Assembly: GCA_937910695.1 (NCBI GenBank)
Contig: CALEMW010000081.1
Coordinates: forward strand, 1 to 40,711
Source: an uncultured bacterium
GTDB lineage: Bacteria > Krumholzibacteriota > Krumholzibacteriia > LZORAL124-64-63
DNA: 40,711 nucleotides
Direction of reading: 5' to 3'
Shown here: positions 8,427 to 17,600 of the stretch, piece by piece
Layout: every line of letters begins with the position of its first letter
Position numbering within the stretch: the stretch's first letter is position 1
Position numbers and translations under genes: made by a program
Notes under the pieces: generated by a model
What the model was told of the DNA's origin: nothing
The model's input: only the letters and a program-made list of their open reading frames with translations
The model's database searches: none

Positions 8427-9302
8427 CTAGTCTTCGCCGCGGACGTAGGTGTTGGCGTACTTGAACCAGTTCACCTTCATATCGCCGCAGATGTGACCGA
8501 GGCCTTCGTACTCCTTGCGACGCTCGCTCCGGGTCTGTTCGATGCTGGCGATGGAGAACGATCCCACCAGGGGGAAGTTCTTGGCTTTCAGCAGATCGAA
8601 CATGTAGCTGGCACCGTCGCCCAAGTCGACGATTCGGAACGTCGAGGCGGGGAAGACGGCGTACCAGGAATAGTCCCGGGGGCCGGGGTTGGCGCGCTGC
8701 TCGTCGGTCAGGTCGTGCTTCAGCATGTACACGAAGTTCTCGACGATGGACTGCACCTCCACCAGAGAATCGCCCTCGTTCTCGGGATAGAAAGCCTCGA
8801 TGCCGCTGACGCGCGTCCAGTCGAGGTCGGGCAGGGGTGCGCCCGGGGTTTCCATCTGGGTGCGGCTGGCCATGAAGGTCGAGGGCAGTACGTAGGTCTC
8901 GACCGAATCGACCGGCGTGATGATGCTGCCGCTCTTGGTGCGCATCAGGAACAGGTGCGCAGTGTCGACGCCGTGGGTGAAGCGCTTCTGCACTCCCAGC
9001 AGCGAACCACGGTACGAGGCGAAGTTGTGCTCGATGTCCGGGGCGACCATGAATTCGAGGCGGTTGCCGTTGCGCACGATCCCGACATCGCCCTTGGCGT
9101 ACTCGAGTGCCTCGGGAGCGTCGATCTCGAACAGGAAGCCGGTGCTCAGCGTGTCACCGCTCATAACCCGTTCGAGTGAAGTATAGACGTAAGGATCGAC
9201 TTCTTCTTTCTTGCCGCAGCCGGTCACGCCGATCAGGACGATGGCGACAAGGGCCAGCAGCAGGACCGGGGCCCGACGCAGCGTGGACGCATCAGCAAAC
9301 AT
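8427..9302 (-). CDS. Putative lipoprotein, function unknown
   Basis: Not recognised. 291 aa. A type II signal peptide is clear: basic RR near residue 10, hydrophobic LLLALVAIVLIG, then VTG with the lipidated Cys at 29, then KKEE. The mature part is acidic and has several aromatic residues but no cysteine-rich or enzymatic motif that I can name; a lone Cys lies near the C-terminus. The start ATG at 9302 has GGGAGG 6 nt upstream; an in-frame start seven codons earlier is less likely. It is monocistronic by layout: its own promoter at 9377-9405 and a hairpin after the stop. It probably sits in the inner or outer membrane facing the periplasm. Confidence 0.8.
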   Translation of the reverse strand: MFADASTLRRAPVLLLALVAIVLIGVTGCGKKEEVDPYVYTSLERVMSGDTLSTGFLFEIDAPEALEYAKGDVGIVRNGNRLEFMVAPDIEHNFASYRGSLLGVQKRFTHGVDTAHLFLMRTKSGSIITPVDSVETYVLPSTFMASRTQMETPGAPLPDLDWTRVSGIEAFYPENEGDSLVEVQSIVENFVYMLKHDLTDEQRANPGPRDYSWYAVFPASTFRIVDLGDGASYMFDLLKAKNFPLVGSFSIASIEQTRSERRKEYEGLGHICGDMKVNWFKYANTYVRGED

Positions 9303-9376
9303 GGGAACCTCCCTTGGGGTCAACAGCGCCCGATCGATCGCGAAACCTGTCCGCCGGCGCGCTCATAAGTAGGGGG

Positions 9377-9405
9377 ATCGTAGCCCCCGCCGTGGGCATC
9401 GTCAA
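9377..9405 (-). promoter_or_regulatory. Promoter of the lipoprotein gene
   Basis: The minus strand has TTGACG (9400-9405), 17 nt, TACGAT (9377-9382). Predicted start near 9370, giving a leader of about 68 nt. Confidence 0.6.
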
Positions 9406-9410
9406 GCTCC

Positions 9411-9426
9411 GGACCGAGACCGGTCC
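9411..9426. repeat. Inverted repeat upstream of the lipoprotein promoter
   Basis: GGACCG-AGAC-CGGTCC, 6 bp with a 4-nt loop, just upstream of the -35. It could be a weak terminator for the 214-aa gene (stop at 9467) or an operator. No T-run follows it on the minus strand. Confidence 0.35.
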
Positions 9427-9466
9427 AAGCGTTATGAAATTGGCAACTTCACCTTAAAAAAGCAAA

Positions 9467-10111
9467 TCAATCCTCACCGGTGTGACGATTCTCGCCTCCG
9501 GGAAGTCGATCCGCGAGGTTCAGGAGCTCCGTGTGGGTTACGTCGTCGAGGTCCCAGAGCCGGTGGAAGACATCCCAGTGGTGAGGCAACAGGACTCCGC
9601 CCACGGTAAAGGCCCGGAAAAACCGGCGCCTCCGTTCCGCCGTTGGCAGACCGGGAAGGAACCTTCTGCGCAACCGGCCGTCGAGGGTCACCGACCACGC
9701 CTCCTGGTACGATTCAGCCGAGCGTGCCGGCACTTCGCCGGGTTTCACGACTCCCCCCGCCAGATCGGCGAGAGCAAGCAGGTGATGGTGGAGGAACCGA
9801 TCGCTGGCTGCGGAGCAGAAATCGCCCTGCTGCTCCACTTCGGGGACCGCACGGATTTCCCAGGGCAGGACGGCTGGCATCATGCCGTGTCCGGCGGTGG
9901 GATCATCGTGGAAGTGGTCGGGGTGACAGTAGAGCAAGGCCCGACGTGGCGCATCGAAAACGATCCAGGGATGCTCGTCGGCCGTAAGGTCGTCGGCGAT
10001 CAAGCACAGATTGTCCAAGACCGTTCCGATCTCCAGATGATTCCAGGCGCGTTCGGCGAGGGGACGGATGAGGCTCCAGGTCTCCCAGTCTTCAGGAATA
10101 AGCTCGATCAC
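9467..10111 (-). CDS. Hypothetical protein, 214 aa
   Basis: Not recognised. A soluble-looking protein without signal peptide or membrane segment. Notable features are a His/Asp cluster YCHPDHFHDD at about 61-70 and a second one, RFLHHHLLALADLAGG, at about 105-120, so metal binding is possible. An Arg-rich stretch (RRRRFFRAF) lies near residue 160. The start is GTG at 10111 with GGGGGGGAGG upstream. It lies 19 nt downstream of the tryptophanase stop on the same strand, so it is likely co-transcribed with it. Sequence and coding bias look genuine, with no competing frame better supported. Confidence 0.7.
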   Translation of the reverse strand: MIELIPEDWETWSLIRPLAERAWNHLEIGTVLDNLCLIADDLTADEHPWIVFDAPRRALLYCHPDHFHDDPTAGHGMMPAVLPWEIRAVPEVEQQGDFCSAASDRFLHHHLLALADLAGGVVKPGEVPARSAESYQEAWSVTLDGRLRRRFLPGLPTAERRRRFFRAFTVGGVLLPHHWDVFHRLWDLDDVTHTELLNLADRLPGGENRHTGED

Positions 10112-10130
10112 GTCTACCTCCCCCCCAGCC

Positions 10131-11522
10131 TCAATCTCGGATCAGCTGACCGGAAATGGGCTTCAGGCGCGCTGTGAAGTGACGCAGGACCGGGGCCTCG
10201 TATTCGATCTCGAGTCCGCCGAGACGCTCGCCGTGGGCCATGAGTTCAGCGCAGCACTCCGCCACGAACGAGAGATGGGTCTCGGTATAGACGCGCCGCG
10301 GCACCGCCAGACGCACGAGTTCCATGGCCGGGAACGTGGGCGCTCCGGTGTCGGGATCGGTACCGGCGAACATCAGGCTGCCGATTTCCACACCTCGCAC
10401 TCCGCCTTCGAGATAAAGGGCACAGGTCAGGGCCTGGGCGGGAAATTCGGCTTGGGGAATGTGGGGCAGCATGCGCTTGGCATCGACGTAAACGGCGTGG
10501 CCGCCCACCGGGAAGAGGATTGGAACACCCCTTTCCTGCATCTGAGCGCCCATGCGCTGGACCTGTCCGATACGGTAGGTGAGATAGTCGTCTTCGAGCA
10601 CTTCGCGCAACCCTTGGGCCACCGCCGCGAGATCGCGGCCCGAGAGGCCGCCGTAGGTGCGGAAGCCTTCGATGAGGATCAGCAGGTTGGTGATTTCCTG
10701 AGCCCAGACGTCGTTGTTGAGACAGAGAAAGCCGCCCATGTTCACCAGGGCGTCCTTCTTGGCGCTCATGGTGCAGCCGTCGCCATGGGAGAAGATCTCG
10801 CGGGCGATCTCCTTGATGGATTTCTCCGCGTAGCCGTCTTCGCGGCGCTTGATGAACCAGGCGTTCTCGGCGAAACGACAGGCGTCGAAAATCAGAGGCA
10901 CGCCCTTGTCGCGGCAGAACTCGGAGACCGCCTTGATGTTAGCCAGCGACACGGGCTGGCCGCCACCGCTGTTGTTGGTGATGGTGATCATGACGAAGGG
11001 GATGCGGTCGCCGTACTTTTCGAACGCAGCTCCGAGCTTGTCGAGATCCATGTTGCCTTTGAATGGGTGGTCGATCATCGGATCGAGTCCCTCGGCGATG
11101 ACGCAGTCGAGGGCGATGGCGCCCTGATATTCGACGTTCGCCCGCGTGGTGTCGAAATGGATGTTGTTGGGCACGACCGAGCCCTTGGTCAGCAACGTCG
11201 AAAAGAGCAGGTTCTCGGCGACGCGGCCCTGGTGTGTGGGGATCACGTGCTTGTAGCCGAAGATGTCGCGGATCGTCTCTTCGAAATCGTAGTAGTTGCG
11301 GCTGCCGGCGTAGGCCTCGTCGCCCTGGAGCATGGCTCCCCACTGGGCGTCGCTCATGGCCGAGGTGCCGCTGTCGGTCAGCAGGTCGACGTAGATGGAG
11401 TCCGAGGGCAGGCTGAAGACGTTGTAGCCGGCCTTGGTCAGGAGTTCCTCACGGCGTTCGCGGGTGACGCTCTTGACGCGTTCGACGACCTTGATGCGGT
11501 AAGGAACGAACGGCAGATCCAT
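10131..11522 (-). CDS. tnaA: Tryptophanase (tryptophan indole-lyase)
   Basis: PLP-dependent beta-elimination of tryptophan to indole, pyruvate and ammonia. 463 aa. LLTDSGT at 47-53, GDEAYAGS at 67-74, IPTHQGR at 94-100. The PLP lysine is in MSAKKDA (Lys256). Residues that separate tryptophanase from tyrosine phenol-lyase favour tryptophanase: FDTT rather than FTTT, VEIGS where TPL has MERG with its substrate-binding Arg, and LRHFTA with His where TPL has Phe. The start ATG at 11522 gives an N-terminus (MDLPFVPYRIK) that matches the family; the open frame upstream is not expected to be translated. No tnaC-like leader peptide is visible. Confidence 0.93.
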   Translation of the reverse strand: MDLPFVPYRIKVVERVKSVTRERREELLTKAGYNVFSLPSDSIYVDLLTDSGTSAMSDAQWGAMLQGDEAYAGSRNYYDFEETIRDIFGYKHVIPTHQGRVAENLLFSTLLTKGSVVPNNIHFDTTRANVEYQGAIALDCVIAEGLDPMIDHPFKGNMDLDKLGAAFEKYGDRIPFVMITITNNSGGGQPVSLANIKAVSEFCRDKGVPLIFDACRFAENAWFIKRREDGYAEKSIKEIAREIFSHGDGCTMSAKKDALVNMGGFLCLNNDVWAQEITNLLILIEGFRTYGGLSGRDLAAVAQGLREVLEDDYLTYRIGQVQRMGAQMQERGVPILFPVGGHAVYVDAKRMLPHIPQAEFPAQALTCALYLEGGVRGVEIGSLMFAGTDPDTGAPTFPAMELVRLAVPRRVYTETHLSFVAECCAELMAHGERLGGLEIEYEAPVLRHFTARLKPISGQLIRD

Positions 11523-11577
11523 TCGAGTACTCCAGGGTTCATGCCATGAGGACAAGGGTGATGATTCGGGCGCCGCG

Positions 11578-11606
11578 AACTTAACAGCCCCTTGTCCAGG
11601 GAACAA
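11578..11606 (-). promoter_or_regulatory. Candidate promoter of tnaA
   Basis: The minus strand has TTGTTC (11601-11606), 17 nt, TAAGTT (11578-11583), inside the 87-nt gap between the giant gene and tnaA. Three of six matches in each box, so weak. It would allow tryptophanase expression independent of leuS. Confidence 0.35.
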
Positions 11607-11609
11607 GAA

Positions 11610-14600
11610 TCAGGATTCGGCCGCGTCGCGGGCCAGAGGCGACCCGGCCTGATGCAGCACGATGAGACGTCGCTGAGCCCTGGTCGCCACCCTGTAATGG
11701 TAGCGAGGACCTTCAGCGCCCGAACACAGGTGCACGAGGGTCGCGGCCCCGCCCCCGCCGCATCGATCCGGGGTTGAGAGGGTGAGCACGGGCCCCGACG
11801 GCCGGGACGCCGGCATGCCCGACCAACCACTCATAGCGTGGCGCCAGACCTCCAGCAGCGGCCGGCTCGCATAACGCACGAGGGACTCCTCGGGTGCCGC
11901 AGCCACGAGAGATTCGAGGCGGGCCGCGGACACTGCGGAAGCGAACACGTCGACGGCCCAGCCGGCCCGGCGCAACCGTCGGGCGAACACGTCGAGGGTG
12001 ATGTCGGGATCAACGTCGGCGAGCCAAGCCTCATACTCGGCAGCGCTCCGGGCGTCGAGCATGGGCCGGAGCCAGACACCGCGGACGTGCGGGGCAGCAT
12101 GGGCGAGGGAGGAGCCGTCTTCCGATCCCTGCAGTGCAGAAGCGTCACAGACGGCAGCAAGGAACTGGGCGGCTCCCGGCAACAGAAGCGCATCGAGTTC
12201 CCAGCGATAGACAGGGAGCCAGCCCCGGCGGGCGGCTCCCCGCCCCAGGTAGTCCAGGTCAGACAGCAGGGGTGCGACGACTTCGACCGGGGCGACCAGG
12301 CCGTCGGCGGCGCAGAGATCGTCGAGAACGCCCAAGGCGTTGTCGAGATTCGTGACGGGCATAGCCGTCACCTCTCCCCTGTCACGATTCCGTGTCTTGC
12401 CCAAGCGCGTGCGTGTGCCCAACATATCGAGCCAGTCCGCACGCTCGTCGCGCAAATCACGGGCCGTCTCGATGAGCCGATCGAAGCCGATCAACTCGTC
12501 GGTTTCGGGTTGGGTCAGCAACAGGTGCTCCCAGGACTCTTCGAAGAGATGGGGATCGAGGACTGCAACGAGCAGTCCATCGCGCTGGCGCTGGGCGAGC
12601 TGGTAGCGCAGTGCGGCGGGGTGTTGCTCCAGGCCGAGCACCACCAGCACGTCGGCACCTTCTCCGCGCGGCAGGACGGCTGGATCCAGTCGGCGTCCGA
12701 GGTCTCTGGTGCCGGGGGCCACCATAAGGCGCGGCGGTTCGCTGCCCGCGGCGACCTCATGCCAGATGGCGTGGAAGCGGGCGCCCCAGCCGAGATCCGG
12801 TACGAGGACAGTGATGTCGGATCGCGTGCGCATCGCTGCAAGAACTCGGGCGACGGCACGGCAGCGGCCGCTGCCGCGGGGGCCGACCAGAATACGTCGT
12901 CCGGGTCGCCCAGCGTCGAGGAACTCGAGGAGTCGGCGCTCCTGCTGACCATCGGGGCTGAGATCAGCAACGGGGTCGGCTGCAACTATGTTCGCGCCGA
13001 GCCAGGACTCGAGGAATCCCACGCGCCAAGATTCCCCGAGGCGGGTCAGCCAATGCTCCCGTTCGCGTTCCTGGGCGTCGACCAGCCGTCGAGCCAGCTC
13101 TCCCGCGTCGCGGACAGTTCCCCGCCGTCCCAACGATGTGGCCGTCATCAATTCGCCGGGCAGAGCTCGGCCATGGAGAGACCAAGCGCCCAACACGATT
13201 CCCGCCACGAGCAGGTCGCGTGACGGTGTCTCGAGGGGCGTGAGTTGGACGGTGGCGCCGTCGTCCAGCTCCCCTTCGGTAGCCTCGGCCAGGGCGGCCG
13301 CCAGACGTTCCGCGCCGGCCAGGACCGATGCGATCACAGCCTCGACGGTGCCCAGACGGCCTACGTCGCGCCGGCTCGAACGGGCGAGCCCCAGCGTCGG
13401 AATATAGAGCAGGCGTGGCCTTCCCGGCACATCGTCGTCAGGGGCGGATGCCGAGAGGGCCATCAGCATCCGGTCGCACCAGGCGAGATCGGGATCGTCG
13501 ACGTCCAGGGTCAGGTCCGCCAGATCCAACCTGCTCACGACGCCTTCACGCTCCCCCCCCAGCAGCAACGACAGCAGGACGGGCAAGATCCTGCGACCGT
13601 GTTCGAGACGGTATTCGGATTCCACGCGGGAATGCCTGACGACCAGGGATCTGTCGCCGCGTTCGTCTTCGACCTGGGCGTCGTCGCGGGTCACCGCTCC
13701 GAGCCAATGGACGGTGCCGGCGAGTCTACGGACCCGCGCCGCCGGCAGACCGGCGACGAGATCCTGCACTTCTTCGGGCAGGATGCCTTCCCAGCACCAT
13801 GTGGGATCGAGAGACGATGGCGGCGTGAGCACGTCGCCGTCCGGTAGCGGCATCCGTGTGGCCGGCTGGGTACGTCCGCCGATCCGGGCGTCCAGCAAGG
13901 CCAATTCGAGGGGATGGTACCAGAGGGTCAGTTGGTCCCCGCAATCGCGACGGAGTCCTGCAAGCTCTTCAGCATCCTGGGGCGGCGCCATCACTGCATG
14001 GCGACACTCCGCCGGCACGAGAGGTTGGTCGCCCAGCAGACAGATCCACCAGGTGCCGTCGGGGCGACTGCTGTCGAGAGATCGGGAGAAGGCACGCCGC
14101 CAGGGACGACCGATCCGGTCAAGGGCTTCGGTCCATGTTTCCAGCTCACGGGGAGGCACCCAGAGGCAGAGAGGCGACATGATGTCGCCGGCCTCCCGCT
14201 CGGCCAGGTGGCGGAGCTTGCGTTCCAGCAGATCGGCGTGCAGTCGTCGGCGCCGGGAAGGTGACAGCCAGCGCAGGATGTCCAAGCCGCAGCTGGCACA
14301 GAGATCCGCCTCGCCGCGCAGTTCGGTTTCGGTATGGCAGGCGGGACATGGAACTGTGAAGCGTCCGAAGCGGATCACAGGAACTGGCATGTCGTCGCCG
14401 GCGCCGGAGACCGTGACGTCACCCCCGCGCACCGGAACTGGTCGGCTCCCTGCACGCTCGACAAGATCGGGCCAGGCCTCGCGCCAGGCCCTGGGCAGTC
14501 GGGATGCATGGAGTCGCAGAGGTGCGGCGGCGTCGCGCAGAAGGAAACGGACAGCCCCGGCGTACTCGTCGCCGGTGCCGTGGTCCGAGGGCAGCCAGTT

Positions 14601-17600
14601 CCGCAGGTCGGTGGCCCAGATCAAGGTGGGCTTGGCGATGGCGAGCTTCCGGCGCACATCGGCATCTTCCAGCTCGGCCGGCCGCACCCAGACGACTGGT
14701 CCGCAGGGCGCGCCTCGAACATCCTTGACGACGCTCGCCACAGGCGCTGCGGTCGACTGTGCCAGTTCGGCCATACCGGTCATCGGTGTCTCGGCGATCA
14801 CCAGCAGCCATTCTCCCCCGGTTCCGATTTCACGCCAGGCCTGGGCCTGGCGCAGGGTGGAGAACCAAGCGGCTTCTGCATCGCCGACCAGCAGCGCCGG
14901 TGATGCCGGACCGTCGGTCGGATCGTCCGCGACCGGCGGCGGCAGCGCTTCGGGCAGCCCCAGTCCGTCGGCCTCGATCCAGCCCTGGCCTGTCAACCAC
15001 CGCACGGTCCCGTTCTTGTCCTTCGCCTTGGTCGGCAGATCGATCAGCACGGCAGTGCCGTTGGTCGCGGCGTCGAGGGCGTCGGCGGCGTTCAGCAACA
15101 TCAAGTCGGCGCCGCCGCGGGGTTGATGGAGCAGTTCCCGCCACCAGCGTGGATCGGTCACCGTCACGGAGACGGGATCGGCGGCCTGCCAGGCGGCCAA
15201 CTCCAAACCGCAGAGCCGACGGCGCCGTGCCGCAGCGTCGCAGCGGCGGAGGTCACGGGCGAGCCAGGCGCGGGGATCCGCACTCACGGCTTCGAAGCCG
15301 TCGGCGGCTTCGAGGCTTTCGAGCGAAGTGATCACCAGGGGGCGATCATGGAGATCGACGTCTCGACTCCAGAACGAAGCTGAGTCGCTGAGCAGGGGCA
15401 TGAGGTTCCCGTCAGCGAACTCTCCCCTGACGTAAGAAGCGAGGATGCCGTACAGACGGGAACCGCGAGACGCCACCAGTAACGGCTCCACACCGCGGTG
15501 CGCCACGCGGCCGACGGTGTCGATCACGCCCTCGACCAAGGTTGCCAGACTGACGCGGGATTCTGGATCGGCTCCGGTACCGGCCAGCTCGAGCAGAGGT
15601 CCGCCGGCGTCGGAGAACGAGCGGCATGTCACCGGTGAACCGACGCCCAACCAGCTGCCGATGTGTTCAAGGACCTCGCCGCGGAGAAACGAACTCGCCG
15701 TGAGCAACGACAGATGTCCGTGGGCCAGTGGGCGCAGACGATCATGCAAGCGGGCCGGCAGATCAGCATCGCGTCGAGCCAAGCGCCAATGAATGACCGC
15801 GCTGTCGCAGAAGACCCAGGCCCCAGGACGGTCGGTGTCGACACCCCAACGGCGCGCCAGCACGCCCACGGCGCCGTCGAGCTGGGCATCGCTGCCGACC
15901 ACGACCTCGCTCGCCGCAACCCGGACGCTCAGTTCCTGGTCCCAAAGACCACCGGCGGATCGCAGATCGCCGCGAACATTCGTCAGCCAGTCCAGGTAGA
16001 GGTTCCAGACACCTGTGCCCCGTCCTCTGCGCGGCCGCAATGCGGAGAAGTCGCCCAGATCGCCGTTGTGGGTTTCGCAAAGTCGGGTCCAGTGGAAGAC
16101 GGCCAGGAGATCCCCACCGTCGGGCCGCGACTCGCCTGTCACGAGTCTCTCGAGAGTACTGAGCTGCACGGTAGGGTCGTCAACCCGGTCGTCTGCAGGC
16201 AACAACGTGAAACCGCCGCCTCTGAGTCTGAGGGTCGGAGTCAGCTCACGGAGCCGGGACGGCCGATCCAGCACGACACGCCAACGGTCGTGTTCGCCTC
16301 CCCAACCGGCCAATACGGCGTCCGGTCTTCCGGATGCGACCACGGCGCGGGCCCCTTCAAGCACGATGACACCCGAGGTCATGGCCTCGGCGCCGCCCGC
16401 AGCGGAATGGAGGGTCGGCGCTGGGCGCTCGCCCAAGGGCACCAGAGGCCACGATTCGCCCGGCAGCAGCTCCGGCGAGAGGAAGCCCACCACGAAGCGT
16501 GCTGCTGCATCGCCAAGGCGGGCGAGACGGTGGAGTCCGGTGCGCCAGCTCACGTCGCCGCGCCCCAGCCGTTCGATCACGCGGAGCCAGGCCATGCCGG
16601 CGGCGACGGCTGTGTCGGCCCCGGCAGTGAAGCCGCCTCCCAGCAGGGGATGATCGACCAGGGCCGGGGGACGGTCCACCACCGGTGCCGCGTGCCCTTC
16701 CCCATCAAGAGTGGGTTCGCAAAGAACTTCCTGCAGAGGGCCCAAGGCGAACCGCGACCAAGGGCAGTCTGCTTCGGCGGAGAGGATGCGGTCGCCGGCC
16801 ACGGCGAGGAAGGCTGTCAGGGGCTCCTGAGGATCTCCACTCTGATAGACCGCGGCGTCTCGCGGCCGATCGCGAAGCCAGAGCACAGCGGTCCAGCAGT
16901 CGCCGTCGCGAGCCAGAGTGGCCCAAACGCCGTCGCGATCGAGAAGGCGCCGTTGCTCCACCAGTCGTCGGGCATGTCCATACTCAGCCAAGGTGTCCGG
17001 ATCCGTCGGTTCGAAGAGCGCCATGACGTCGAGGGCTTCACGATATCGCGGCACCGCTGATCCGAGCACGCCGATGTTTGCCAGCAAGGAGACGGCCCGG
17101 ACCTGGGCGCGGTCGCGCCCGACGCTCGGTGCGGCGGACGTCCTGAGGTGGGCAACGTAGGCGTCGGCGACATCGTCGAGGGCGTAGTCGCCGCGGTCCA
17201 TTAGACGGGCGCGCCCCAAGCCCAGAAGTCCGCTGAATCGCTCTTGGTCCCCCAGCCTCGCGTCGTCACTCGCGGCGAGGGCCGCTTCGGCCCAGGCCCG
17301 GCGTTCAGCGGGCGCGGCCCGTTCGCCTACAGGAGAATCGAGGAGGTCGGCGGCTGCGCTCACGATGCCTGGCAGGTCTTCGAGCTCGAGGACTCCGACT
17401 TCGGGCAGAACATGGAACCGGGGTAGAGTCCCCCGTCGCCGAGCATCGTCGAGGAGGCGGCGTAGCAATACGGCGCCGCGGCCGGGATCAACGGGATGCA
17501 GTCGGCTCGAGAGCAGCAGACCCACGGCTTCGTCGAGATCTCTCGCCATGCCCCCGTCGACCTCATGGAGGATCATCTCCGCCGCGCGAGCGAAAGCAGT

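Noticed and set aside
10131..11522. Tyrosine phenol-lyase instead of tryptophanase
   Set aside because: The Arg and Thr that define the TPL phenol site are absent, and the tryptophanase-type His (LRHFTA) and VEIGS are present.
11523..11609. tnaC-like leader peptide upstream of tnaA
   Set aside because: The only small frame (ATG GCA TGA) is two codons long with no Trp.
11838..17060. Several plus-strand frames of 400-470 codons opposite the giant gene
   Set aside because: They overlap one another and stop where the minus frame continues. Only the minus frame is open across 6.2 kb with a Shine-Dalgarno and motif-like content.
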